Both the position numbers and the translations under genes were made by a program. DNA of 64,000 nucleotides, taken from positions 80,075-144,074 of the forward strand of contig JAJCXN010000008.1 of NCBI GenBank assembly GCA_029263415.1. The letters are read 5' to 3'. Below, one piece after another: positions 29,518 through 38,494 of the stretch (position 1 is the first letter of the stretch; the number at the start of each line of letters is the position of its first letter). The DNA comes from Acidobacteriota bacterium. Its GTDB lineage: Bacteria > Acidobacteriota > Thermoanaerobaculia > Multivoradales > Multivoraceae. The notes under the pieces were generated by a model. It was not told the DNA's origin. It ran no database searches and saw only the letters and a program-made list of their open reading frames with translations.

Positions 29518-30147
29518 TTGGCTACGGGCCCCCGATTGAACGCGCGAGTCGATCTAGCCAACCTGAGCGACGAGGATCTGATCGCCGAGTTCAGGAGCGC
29601 ACTCAGCAATCAGCCGAACACCGATCCGGCACCCTTCGCAGCAGTTCTCTACGAACGCCACTTCGAATCAGTCAAGAACTGGTGCTACCGCATCAGCGGC
29701 GATCCCGATCGCGCTCAGGACATGGCGCAAGACGTATTCTTGCGCCTGCAAACCAGGCTGGGCAGCTTCAAAGGAGACAGCCGGTTCGCCACTTGGCTCT
29801 ATTCGCTCACTCGGCGAACGGCGATCAACTTCCTGCAGAAAGTCAGCAACCGTCTGGAGGACCGCGGCAACGAGGCCCTCGATTGGCAACTCGACACAGC
29901 CGAGTCAGGACTGGCAACCTTGGTGCGCCAAGAGCAACTCGAGAAGGTGATGGCAGTCGTCAACTCAGACCTCGAGCCGCTACCGCGCCAAGTCATTTAC
30001 CTCCACTACCTCGTTGGGATGTCACTGAGCGCCATCAACCAGCACCTCGGCCTGACCAACAAATCAGGCGCGAAGGCTCACCTGGTTTCCGCTCAACGCA
30101 GCCTGCGCAAAGCCCTAGCACGCGAACGGAAGGAACTTGAGTCTTAG
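29518..30147 (+). CDS. ECF-like RNA polymerase sigma factor
   Basis: About 209 aa. Sigma region 2 is at residues about 45-110 (YERHFESVKNWCYRISGDPD, AQDMAQDVFLRL, SRFATWLYSLTRRTAINFL). Region 4 is at about 150-200 (EPLPRQVIYLHYLVGMSLSA then a helix-turn-helix). There is no region 1.1 or 3, so it is of the ECF type. The start is TTG 29518, with TTG 29536 as an alternative; neither has a strong Shine-Dalgarno. The next gene encodes a membrane anti-sigma factor. Confidence 0.88.
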   Translation: MATGPRLNARVDLANLSDEDLIAEFRSALSNQPNTDPAPFAAVLYERHFESVKNWCYRISGDPDRAQDMAQDVFLRLQTRLGSFKGDSRFATWLYSLTRRTAINFLQKVSNRLEDRGNEALDWQLDTAESGLATLVRQEQLEKVMAVVNSDLEPLPRQVIYLHYLVGMSLSAINQHLGLTNKSGAKAHLVSAQRSLRKALARERKELES

Positions 30148-30151
30148 TCCA

Positions 30152-30940
30152 ATGAACGAGCACGTACCCCCGAACGGATCCGAACCAAAAGCCACCGACC
30201 TGCGAGAGTTGCTGTCGGCTGCCTTCGCTGAAGACGGGCTAGAGAGCGCCAGCGACTGCCCATCACCCGAGTGGTGGTTCGAGTGGGCTGCGGGAAACTC
30301 GAACCCAACGGCCTCGGACTCAACGTCCAACGCTTCACCTGCCGTGCAATCGCCGCTATCGGCGCAAGACGCCGTTGAGCACGCCGCCACCTGTGCACGA
30401 TGCAGCGCCGAGCGCACACTCGCGGAGGCTTTTATTGAAGAGCAGCACGCCAGTGGCACAGAACCTGCCACCAGCTCAGCCCCGCTGACTTTCCCTAAGG
30501 CCGCGCCCCCCACCAAACGCCCGTCGAACACAATGGGGCTTGCTGGATTGCTGGCGGCCGCAGCGGTTCTGTTCGCCGTCATTGGCACCGTCTCCGTTGT
30601 TCGCACGCCCAGTGTTCGCCCACCTGGCTCCGGCAAAGTCGTCAGAAGCCAGACTGTCGAAGCGATCGCCCCGACCGGAATCTTGATTTCAACACCGACT
30701 CAGTTCGAGTGGACCAACGTCGACAACGCATCGACGTACGAACTCATCATCGAACGAGTCGATGGGGAGCGCGTCTTGGCGAGAACTGTCTCGACCTCCA
30801 CCGTAAACCTGCAGACAACCGACTTGTCCCTACTCCAAAACTTCGTGCGCTATCGCTGGACGGTAGTAGCAACACTCAGCAACGGAGAAACAGCACGATC
30901 GCTGGCCACCGGATTCCGGATTGAGCCCGCAAGCCCGTAA
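30152..30940 (+). CDS. Membrane anti-sigma factor with zinc-finger motif
   Basis: About 262 aa, starting at ATG 30152, 4 nt after the sigma stop (a TTG at 30137 in the same frame is less likely). The cytoplasmic part has H-AAT-C-AR-C near residues 78-85, the H-x3-C-x2-C signature of zinc-associated anti-sigma domains. One membrane segment follows (GLLAAAAVLFAVIGTVSVV, near residues 130-150). The outer part, from TPTQFEWTNVDNASTYEL to the end, looks like a fibronectin-III-type domain that could sense an envelope signal. Partner: the sigma factor just upstream. Confidence 0.78.
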   Translation: MNEHVPPNGSEPKATDLRELLSAAFAEDGLESASDCPSPEWWFEWAAGNSNPTASDSTSNASPAVQSPLSAQDAVEHAATCARCSAERTLAEAFIEEQHASGTEPATSSAPLTFPKAAPPTKRPSNTMGLAGLLAAAAVLFAVIGTVSVVRTPSVRPPGSGKVVRSQTVEAIAPTGILISTPTQFEWTNVDNASTYELIIERVDGERVLARTVSTSTVNLQTTDLSLLQNFVRYRWTVVATLSNGETARSLATGFRIEPASP

Positions 30941-31031
30941 ACGGGGTGCGCGGACCAGGAGCCACGCTCTGACGGCTTCACTAACCAGAGCCAACGCTAG
31001 AACCAAAACTGACGAATCGATCTTTCTACCA

Positions 31032-32075
31032 ATGAACAGCACAACCCCCAACACGCTCTCAAAGCGCAACGCCTCCTCTAGGAGCACCACTCTCCCAGCG
31101 TTCTTGCTGATGGCTCTCTGCAGTGCCGGAATCCTAGAAGGGCAGAATGAAGAACTCACACTGCGTGTCAACGACATCGAGGCGGTCGCTGGTGAGCAGA
31201 CCGCCATTGTCGTCCGCACCTATGCCTCGCGGCCAATTTCGCAAGGCCAACTGTGTCTTCGGGCGTCCGGAAACCGACGCGCGGGCGCGCCCACTGGGCC
31301 ATTTCTCTCGCTAGATGATTGGATCGTCTACAGCGCCAACGGCGACGTCCTGGGTAGTGCAGGACTCAACGGCAGCGACGAAATAGTCATCGACTTCAAT
31401 TCCGCAGCCGCCTCCATTAACACCACAGACGGTCCGCTGCTGGTCATTCGCGTCACGCTCGCCGAGGACCTTCTACCCGGTGAACTACTAGCAGTCGCGA
31501 TTGACCCCGCCGGTACGTTCCTAGAAGACGAAGCCGGAATGCCCGTACAAGTCGACCTGCGATCCGGCGACCTCACGATTGTCGACGCATCTGCCCCGCT
31601 GACCCTTTCCGCTGAAGCCGAAGACACTGAAGCAGGTTCGGTCGCGCGGCTCTCGATCGCCACCGAACGGGTGCTGCCGTGGATCAGCGGGTTCGTCGAG
31701 TTCGCCTACCCAGCGTCGATCGCCAACGCCCTGCCGACGGTCCAGGTGGACCCGCGCTACGGCAACGCATCGTTGGTGGTGCTCTACCCCAGCAGCGGGG
31801 TCGTCAGCATCGACTTCCAATCGGCGGACCAATCGCTGAATACCCTACCGGGCGAGGTGATCCAGATACTGCTTCCGATCCGGACCGACGCACCCACCGG
31901 GACCTACCCCTTGAGCATCTCTCCTCTGACCGCCCAGGTGAGAGACGTAGGTGGTGTCCTGCGTACTGTCGCACTGCAGAACCTGGAAATCGAGAACGAC
32001 CCTCTTGAGGTGATCAACGCCACGCTCTTCACTGACGGGTTCGAGACCGGTGACTCCAGCGCCTGGTCGCCTTAG
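31032..32075 (+). CDS. Secreted protein with two cohesin-like domains and C-terminal DGFE motif
   Basis: About 347 aa from ATG 31032. An earlier in-frame start would lack a sensible signal peptide. After the signal segment (LPAFLLMALCSAGILEGQ) there are two beta-sandwich domains, about residues 40-180 and 185-325. Both have the phrasing of cohesin-like or dockerin-partner folds (for example INTTDGPLLVIRVTLAEDL and LNTLPGEVIQILLPI). The end, LFTDGFETGDSSAWSP, is a C-terminal tag seen on many secreted bacterial proteins. It may be cotranscribed with the sigma/anti-sigma pair. Its last 4 bases overlap the convergent CHAT gene. Function unknown. Confidence 0.7.
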   Translation: MNSTTPNTLSKRNASSRSTTLPAFLLMALCSAGILEGQNEELTLRVNDIEAVAGEQTAIVVRTYASRPISQGQLCLRASGNRRAGAPTGPFLSLDDWIVYSANGDVLGSAGLNGSDEIVIDFNSAAASINTTDGPLLVIRVTLAEDLLPGELLAVAIDPAGTFLEDEAGMPVQVDLRSGDLTIVDASAPLTLSAEAEDTEAGSVARLSIATERVLPWISGFVEFAYPASIANALPTVQVDPRYGNASLVVLYPSSGVVSIDFQSADQSLNTLPGEVIQILLPIRTDAPTGTYPLSISPLTAQVRDVGGVLRTVALQNLEIENDPLEVINATLFTDGFETGDSSAWSP

Positions 32076-34636
32076 CTTTGGGAACGCGCGCGCCGTAAAC
32101 GGCTGAACCCCGCCGTACAGATTGCCAGCCCCAACAACAGAGAGGCAACAGCAAAGCCGCGTGTCCGACTGCGCCCTAGAGAAACACCGCGGGGGTTGCC
32201 GACCAAAACATACGCCGACCACTGAGCCGATTGCTCCCAGGCCGGATCTGAGCGCAACCGACGCTTGGCTGCAGCCAGTGCCACTTGCGGGTCCAAGCCT
32301 CGGCTCAACTGAGCGTAGAACTGCTCCATCAGAGCGTAGGTCGAAGCATCGTCAACATCCCAGAGAGTGGCCAGGACGCCTTGGGCTCCCGCTCTCAGCC
32401 AGGCGCCGGTCAAGGTCTCAAGCACCCGACCGCTACCCAACTCATCGACTAGCGTACTGCACGACGCCAACACCGCGAGGCCAACACGTAAACTGCGGTG
32501 TTCCAGTTGGTCGGCACTCAACGGCATTCCCTCGAGCAGAATGGCAGCTCCACCCCCCGGGCGCTCATCGATCACCGTGTGCGCCGCGACGTGAATGATC
32601 TCGGCCCCACCCGCGCCGTGTTCAATATCAAGAAAACCTAAGACGGCGGCCCCTGTGGCTGCACCCTGAGCCAGCGCCACGCCCTTTCCACCAAGGGTGT
32701 CTGCGACCATCTGCACCTCTTCCATCGCGAAACGCAACGGCCTGGTCCCGCTACTCAAGCGCTCAATCCACGAGGCGGACGACCGAGCCGACGAACCTTC
32801 GCTAGAAGCCTGCGGGACCGAGACGGTTACCCAACGCAACACTTCTCCCGGTTCAGGCCTCGCGGGCCCGGCGCTCAGCAAGGCACCCGCGCTCGGCAAC
32901 ATCGCAACCGCTGTCAGATCCACCAGAAGCTCGCCACCGTCCCGCTCGCTCCTCAGAATCTCCCAGGGGAAGAAACCAAGGCTGCCGCTCACCGCCACGA
33001 ACAACCGATCCGGCAGATCGATGTCCACCAGGAGTTCAGACAAAAGGTGGACGTCGCTCTCTGCTGGCAGAATCGATGCGGCAAGACTCCGCCTGATACG
33101 AACAGCTGCGTCGAAGTACCGTTGAGGTGACGAGAATCGCTTGTGCCGAAGGCCTCGCGCATCCAGGCTGAATCGAATCAACGTCTCATCCAAACGGATC
33201 CACTCCAACAGCGCCGCCCCATCCAAGACTTCGAGAATCATCGGAGCCAGCTCTCCGGAACCCAAGCTCATCAGCCTGTCGCTAGCCTCTGGGTCACTCC
33301 GGCTCCTCAATTGTTCCTTCGACCGTAGTGCAATCTCGAAGGCCTCCGCCAAAAGCTGTTGCGTCACAGGATCATCCTGAGCACCCCTGTGTTCGACTTG
33401 GTCCAGCAAAAGATCGACCGCAAACGTAAACGCTGCGGCACGGTGCTCAAGGAAGCGAGACCTTCGCTGGGCACCAGCGATCAGCGCCGAAAGAGAACCG
33501 ATCGAGGCCACCGCTTCCCGCGCCGATTCGATTGCCAACTCGGTCTCGCCAACAGCACTCGCGAGGCGAGCTTGACCGACCTTGAGTCGCCACACGGCCT
33601 CCGTGTCCTCGCTGCCCTCGACTAGCGTGCGGGTCTGCTCGAGCGTGGCGCGCGCCTCGCCCATCGCTCCTGATGTCACCTGCGCCTCGACCAAGTACGA
33701 GAGTGCCCGCAATTGGTCGGGAACGTCGCCGCTCAGCCGAGCAAGACTCACCGCCTTCTCGAAAGCGCCCATCGCAGAGACCAGATCGGCGAACTCCAAC
33801 TGCTGCGTCAAACCCAGGTTGAGCCACGCAGTCGCCTCACCCGCGACATCGTTCGCTGCGGCGAACTGGTCAACGGCTGCGCGAAACCGCCGTTCCGCTT
33901 CCACCGCATCCCCGAGATTCCGATACACCACCCCCAGGTTGAGCTCGACATTCGCTAAATCTGACTCCTTGGCTCCTAGCGAATTACTGTGATCGGCCTG
34001 CAGGAGTTTGTAGACACGCAACGCTTCTTCATGCGCCTCCAACCGTTCGAGCGCCGAGCCTTGGTTCTGGCGAGCAATGAAAACCTGCCGAGGGGTCCAA
34101 TCAGCATCAGCCGCCAAGGCGTGCTGTTCTGCGTCTTGGTAGAGCCTGAACGCCCGATCGTTGTTTCCACGATGGCTCGAGACAGCACCGAGATTGAGCA
34201 GGTTGATCACGGCACTCAGCTCTTCGCCGTTCTCACTGTTGAGCGCCAACGCCTGCTCAAAGCCTTGCTCGGCTTCCTCCAGCCGCCCCATGGTTTGCAG
34301 CGCCAGCGCCTGATTATTCAAGCTGCGACCGGTGCCGACGGTGTCGCTCAGTCCACGCCGTAATGCGATCGCACGCGCACAGTCAGCCAAAGCAGTTTCC
34401 AACTCACCAGCTCGGGTCAAGAGCACACAAGCATTGTTGAAAGCAGCGGCTTTGCGCTCCACATTCTCCAAGCTGGGCGCCGACTCGTGGAGCAAGAGGC
34501 CGGCTTGTTTGACCAAGCCCGCGTCAAGCAAACGTTGCACACGCTCCGAAAGATCTTGAGCGACTAACGGAGACGCCAGGCTGCAGACGAGCACAAAGGC
34601 ACCAACAAAGCGGAAACGGAGAGGCTCAAAGCGCAT
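32072..34636 (-). CDS. Exported TPR-CHAT domain protein
   Basis: About 854 aa from ATG 34636, which gives a signal peptide (FVGAFVLVCSLASPLVAQ). The longer frame would start with non-conserved sequence. Residues about 30-390 are TPR repeats (for example NNQALALQTMGRLEEAEQGF, NVELNLGVVYRNLGDAVEAE). The C-terminal CHAT domain, a caspase-like peptidase fold, carries the catalytic His in HVAAHT and Cys in VLASCST, then WLRAGAQGVLATLWDVDD. A final membrane helix (ASLLLGLAICTAGFS) with an Arg-rich tail may anchor it. Both catalytic residues are present, so an active peptidase is plausible. Target unknown. Confidence 0.85.
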   Translation of the reverse strand: MRFEPLRFRFVGAFVLVCSLASPLVAQDLSERVQRLLDAGLVKQAGLLLHESAPSLENVERKAAAFNNACVLLTRAGELETALADCARAIALRRGLSDTVGTGRSLNNQALALQTMGRLEEAEQGFEQALALNSENGEELSAVINLLNLGAVSSHRGNNDRAFRLYQDAEQHALAADADWTPRQVFIARQNQGSALERLEAHEEALRVYKLLQADHSNSLGAKESDLANVELNLGVVYRNLGDAVEAERRFRAAVDQFAAANDVAGEATAWLNLGLTQQLEFADLVSAMGAFEKAVSLARLSGDVPDQLRALSYLVEAQVTSGAMGEARATLEQTRTLVEGSEDTEAVWRLKVGQARLASAVGETELAIESAREAVASIGSLSALIAGAQRRSRFLEHRAAAFTFAVDLLLDQVEHRGAQDDPVTQQLLAEAFEIALRSKEQLRSRSDPEASDRLMSLGSGELAPMILEVLDGAALLEWIRLDETLIRFSLDARGLRHKRFSSPQRYFDAAVRIRRSLAASILPAESDVHLLSELLVDIDLPDRLFVAVSGSLGFFPWEILRSERDGGELLVDLTAVAMLPSAGALLSAGPARPEPGEVLRWVTVSVPQASSEGSSARSSASWIERLSSGTRPLRFAMEEVQMVADTLGGKGVALAQGAATGAAVLGFLDIEHGAGGAEIIHVAAHTVIDERPGGGAAILLEGMPLSADQLEHRSLRVGLAVLASCSTLVDELGSGRVLETLTGAWLRAGAQGVLATLWDVDDASTYALMEQFYAQLSRGLDPQVALAAAKRRLRSDPAWEQSAQWSAYVLVGNPRGVSLGRSRTRGFAVASLLLGLAICTAGFSRLRRARSQS

Positions 34637-34700
34637 CACCCGATTGTCGCAGTCGCTAGCCCATGCGGTCCACACATTCAGAGATGCAAATAGCTTTGCG

Positions 34701-34736
34701 TTTTCTTGTTCCATCCTTCGCTTTGTCCTGTCTAAC
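34701..34736 (+). promoter_or_regulatory. Bipartite ECF-like promoter before the NTPase-ABC operon
   Basis: TTTCTTGTTCCA and CTGTCTAACC are separated by 14 nt, matching the element in front of the sigma gene at 20 of 22 box positions. It ends 67 bp before ATG 34804, nearly the same distance as in the sigma gene. This points to control by the window's own sigma factor (inference). Confidence 0.68.
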
Positions 34737-34803
34737 CGTCCATAACCGCAGCGGAGTCCTCCCGTCTGCGACCGAATCCTTGACCTGCAAATGGAGAAAG
34801 CCA

Positions 34804-35937
34804 ATGGTGTCGAAACCACTGCCGATCGAATCTCACGAAGGCTTCGCTGTGAACGCTGGGCGGCCAAGTCAAAGTGCTCCACTCAATGCCAAGCGCGTTG
34901 CCAACGCGAAGATCGCGTTCTCCTGTCGCAGGGTCCCAACGACACAGATGCGCGCATTGATCAACGGCATTCGTCCGCGTGCCGGCGACCTGGTGTTGGC
35001 ACGAGTGGTTCGCAAGCGTCAACACCCTCGCATCGAGTTGCCTAGTGGCCGCAAGGCATCCTTGTTCGTGGGCGACGAGATCGTCGTCTGCTACGGCAAC
35101 CGCTACGCAACCGATCAGTTTGAAGCGGTAGTGCCCCAAGACCTAGGGCCTTGCCATCTGGTGGCATCGGGCGGCGTCGCCGCGATCGCCTTATCGCGCA
35201 CCCGAGGGACCAGACCTGCTACCGAGATCAGTCCGGTCGGACTGATCGGCGACAGCGAAGGGCAACCACTCAATCTCTCCGCTTTCGCGATCAAACCACC
35301 AACGCAGACCTACGCGTTTCCCCCGTGCATCGCAGTCGCCGGTAGCGCGATGAACGCAGGCAAGACGACGTCCGCGGCGCTGTTTGTCAAAGGTCTGACG
35401 CTTGCTGGATACAGAGTGGGTGCGGCCAAAGTAACCGGTACCGGTTCTGGAGGCGACTATTGGAAGCTCCTCGACGCAGGCGCCTGCGCTGTCGCCGACT
35501 TCACCGACGCGGGGCTCATTTCGACCTTCAAGGTCTCACTTCCCGAACTCGAGCAGGTGGTCGTCGACCTCACTGGTCATCTTCAAGATCAGGGCGCAGA
35601 AGTCATCGTTCTAGAAGTTGCGGACGGCCTCTTGCAGTTGGAAACAGCTGCCCTTCTTCAGTCCACCACCATGCGGCAGCGCGTCAGCGGGTATCTCTTA
35701 GCGGTGACTGATCCGCTAGGTGTGGTCTCCGCTCGCGACTGGATGGAACATCGCGACCTACCACTGATCGCTCTGTGCGGTACGTTGACCAGGTCTGCCC
35801 TGGCGGTACGTGAGGCAGCCGATGCAACCTCTTTGCCAGTTCTCTCACTCAAGGAACTGCGCACCCCGGAGATCGCCACGCTGGTGGCCTCTGAGAGCAA
35901 ACCTGGAGAACTCAAGCTAGCGACCTGCGCGCAATGA
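34804..35937 (+). CDS. P-loop NTPase, DUF1611/MobB-like
   Basis: About 377 aa, starting at ATG 34804 with GGAGAAAGCC before it. The N-terminal half (GDLVLARVVRKRQHPRIEL, VCYGNRYATDQFEAVVP) is a beta-rich domain of unknown role. The C-terminal half has a Walker A motif, GSAMNAGKTT, near residue 182, followed by GYRVGAAKVTGTGSGGDYW. VIVLEVADGLLQ in Walker B position resembles dethiobiotin-synthetase/MobB-like folds. It overlaps the ABC exporter gene by 4 nt and heads the operon. The assignment to DUF1611 or MobB rests on memory of the fold pattern and is tentative. The reaction is unknown. Confidence 0.65.
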   Translation: MVSKPLPIESHEGFAVNAGRPSQSAPLNAKRVANAKIAFSCRRVPTTQMRALINGIRPRAGDLVLARVVRKRQHPRIELPSGRKASLFVGDEIVVCYGNRYATDQFEAVVPQDLGPCHLVASGGVAAIALSRTRGTRPATEISPVGLIGDSEGQPLNLSAFAIKPPTQTYAFPPCIAVAGSAMNAGKTTSAALFVKGLTLAGYRVGAAKVTGTGSGGDYWKLLDAGACAVADFTDAGLISTFKVSLPELEQVVVDLTGHLQDQGAEVIVLEVADGLLQLETAALLQSTTMRQRVSGYLLAVTDPLGVVSARDWMEHRDLPLIALCGTLTRSALAVREAADATSLPVLSLKELRTPEIATLVASESKPGELKLATCAQ

Positions 35938-37667
35938 CAACTCAACGACTGGTGCGACTTCTTCACTCGCGCACTCGACCGCACTTCGTCCTGGTCGCAG
36001 GCCTAGGCCTAGGCCAGGCGGCGTTCAGCATCGCCTTAACCCTAGGCGTAGCGAAGGCGTTTCAGTGGATCACAACGTCTGACCTCGACCAGCAACGCTT
36101 GGTTTGGATTGCAACCGGCGCTCTCTGCCTTGCCGCGATCAGCCTTTTCTTCAGGTACTCCGAGCACTTCGTCGGCGAACGCCTAGGCCAAGAGTATGTA
36201 CACGCAGTGCGCATGCAGCTCTTCCGGCACCTTGAAGCCCTGCCCGCACGAAACATTGCGGGCGAACGAAAAGGAGCTACCGTCCTGCGTTTCATTGGTG
36301 ACCTCTCAGCGCTCAAGACCTGGGTGAGCCGGGGACTGGTGGGAGCGACCATCGCGTTGCTGACTTTGAGCGGTGGTGTCACCGCACTGTTCATTCTGGA
36401 ACCACAGCTCGGCGCTGTCGCTCTCGGCGCGCTCCTGTTCACTGGTCTCATCCAAGCCCATTGCAGCGAACGCATTCTCAAGCGAGTGCGCACACTTCGT
36501 CGACAGCGCTCTCGTCTTGCCACCGACATCGTCGAACGCGTGGAGTCTTTGGGTGTAGTGCAGGCTTCCAATCAAACCGAGCGCGAAAGACGGCGCATCG
36601 CACGTCGCAGCCGTGGTGTCGTGGAGGCTTCGGTTCGAACGGCAAGAGCATCCGGAGCGCTACTCGGAATAGCCGAAGCGGCGTCGATCGGGTTCACTGC
36701 AATGATCTTGATCACCGGTTCCACCCAGGTCGCAACTGGCCGACTCGACCCAAGTGCGTTGGTCGCAGCGCTTGTCCTTAGCCGCTTCCTAGGCTCACCC
36801 ATCAAACGCATAAGCCGGCTTCAAGAGCAGAGGCTCAGGGCAGTCGTTTCACGCCGCAAGCTGGAACAGTTCCTCGCTCTTGCCGGACTCACCGACCCAT
36901 CCAGCGCTCGGGGTCTAAAGCCCGGTGACGGCAGACTCAAGATCAGGAACCTCGACCTCGACGGGGTCAGGCGCCCCATCAATGCGACCGCTCCAGCCCA
37001 CTCCAGGATTCGACTGGAGGGGCGCTCAGCAATCGGCAAGTCCACCCTACTCCGCCGCATCGCAGGCCTCGAAGAGCAGGCACCTGGAACCATCTCACTT
37101 GACGGTCGCCTGCTCGACCGATGCAGTCTGACAACGGTGCGTTCGGCGATCTGCCTGGTTAGCCCTGACCTGCCCCTCATGCGCGGTTCACTCAGGCGCA
37201 ACCTCACCTACGGCAATCCGAGGGCATCCTCGGCAGAAATCGAGGCAGCGATCTCGGCTACTGACCTCGAAACGCTCATCGCAGCGAGCGATCATGGCCT
37301 CAAGACTCGGATCACCGACGGCGGATCCAATCTCTCCAGCGGTGAAGGTTTCCGCGTGCGCTTAGCTCGAGCCTTGCTGTCGAAACCGCGAGTGCTTCTT
37401 CTTGACGAGGCCGATGCCTGCCTCGACAGAGCGGGGCGCAGAATCCTCCGTCGTGTCATCCGAAGGTTCTCCGGAACCGTCATTTTTGTCTGGCGCGGAC
37501 CAGGGGCACCATTCAGTGACCAATCCTGGAAACTCAGCCAGGGTCGGATCAAGATCACAACCAAGCCTCTTGACCTTGAACCCGACGCCACTCGTCCTCA
37601 GCTCCTCATCCAAGGCCGCGCACGACAGGAGCATCCAGTCGTCATCTCCCTCGGAGCGACAGCGTGA
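35934..37667 (+). CDS. ABC exporter-like protein with degenerate ATPase domain
   Basis: This 577-aa half-transporter has six membrane helices (residues about 20-300) fused to a nucleotide-binding domain. Walker A is GRSAIGKS (363-370). The signature is LSSGE (467-471), a variant of LSGGQ. Walker B is RVLLLDEAD (486-493) with the catalytic Glu present. In place of the Q-loop Gln there is LVSPDLPL (near 408-415), and the H-loop His is replaced by Val-Trp-Arg (near 519-521). ATP binding looks possible, but coupling or hydrolysis may be altered. It overlaps both neighbours by 4 nt. Confidence 0.85.
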   Translation: MTTQRLVRLLHSRTRPHFVLVAGLGLGQAAFSIALTLGVAKAFQWITTSDLDQQRLVWIATGALCLAAISLFFRYSEHFVGERLGQEYVHAVRMQLFRHLEALPARNIAGERKGATVLRFIGDLSALKTWVSRGLVGATIALLTLSGGVTALFILEPQLGAVALGALLFTGLIQAHCSERILKRVRTLRRQRSRLATDIVERVESLGVVQASNQTERERRRIARRSRGVVEASVRTARASGALLGIAEAASIGFTAMILITGSTQVATGRLDPSALVAALVLSRFLGSPIKRISRLQEQRLRAVVSRRKLEQFLALAGLTDPSSARGLKPGDGRLKIRNLDLDGVRRPINATAPAHSRIRLEGRSAIGKSTLLRRIAGLEEQAPGTISLDGRLLDRCSLTTVRSAICLVSPDLPLMRGSLRRNLTYGNPRASSAEIEAAISATDLETLIAASDHGLKTRITDGGSNLSSGEGFRVRLARALLSKPRVLLLDEADACLDRAGRRILRRVIRRFSGTVIFVWRGPGAPFSDQSWKLSQGRIKITTKPLDLEPDATRPQLLIQGRARQEHPVVISLGATA

Positions 37668-38494
37668 TCGCCAGGTCAATCGCTGCTGTCTCGGAGGCGC
37701 CTGAGATCATGGAGTACCGACTCGCTGACGTCGGCATGCGTTACCTCTGCTTGAGACCGAAAAACTGGAGTAGCGAGCGAACGATCGTCGTGATTCATGG
37801 CATCTCCCGAAATCACAGGGAGCACGCCAACCTGTTCGCAGATGCCTGCCTCGCCGCCAACACCGCCTTAATCGTTCCCCGCTTCAGCAATCGCGGATAC
37901 CGCGGATACCAACGGCTCAGGCGGGGTCGGCGCGGACTAACCTCTGCCGAGGCTCTTCGTTTAGTTCTCAGCGATGCACAGGCACGGCTCGGTGCTAACA
38001 CCACTAGTGGTCTCCGCCTCTTTGGCTTCTCCGGCGGCGCGCAATTCGTGCATCGCTTCTCGCTGGTGCACCCCGACCTGGTGGCGCGACAGGTGATCAC
38101 TGCTGCTGGGTACTACACCTTGCCGGAGCAGGCGACCCCCTATCCCTACGGCCTCAAGTCAAGTAACAGCAGCCGCAACCTAGACCCCCGCGGGTTCCTA
38201 GTGCCCACGCTTGTGCTCGTCGGCGAACGCGACACGGAACGTGATGACGACCTGCGCGCAAATCCTGATCTGGATCGCCTCCAGGGCCAGCATCGCCTCG
38301 ACCGCGCGCGCCGATATGTCCTCGCTATCAGAGGCTTTGCCTCGCGCTCCACACAGACGCCGTGCTGTTCCTTACAGTTACTGAAGGAAAGCGATCACCA
38401 GCTCGCGACCTGCGATGAACGCGGCAACTTGGTGGCAAAGACGATGCGCTTCTTGGTGCCTGAAGCGTCCACCTCCCGAGGCGACGGACAATGA
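37664..38494 (+). CDS. Alpha/beta-hydrolase
   Basis: This 276-aa protein starts at GTG overlapping the ABC gene stop (GTGA). The oxyanion region is VVIHGISRNHREH. The nucleophile elbow is GFSGG with Ser near residue 125. A likely catalytic Asp is in VLVGERDTERDDD, and the His is in ESDHQL near the C-terminus. All three residues of the triad are therefore present. There is no clear signal peptide, so it is probably cytoplasmic. It may process the compound moved by the adjacent ABC exporter (inference). Confidence 0.82.
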   Translation: MIARSIAAVSEAPEIMEYRLADVGMRYLCLRPKNWSSERTIVVIHGISRNHREHANLFADACLAANTALIVPRFSNRGYRGYQRLRRGRRGLTSAEALRLVLSDAQARLGANTTSGLRLFGFSGGAQFVHRFSLVHPDLVARQVITAAGYYTLPEQATPYPYGLKSSNSSRNLDPRGFLVPTLVLVGERDTERDDDLRANPDLDRLQGQHRLDRARRYVLAIRGFASRSTQTPCCSLQLLKESDHQLATCDERGNLVAKTMRFLVPEASTSRGDGQ

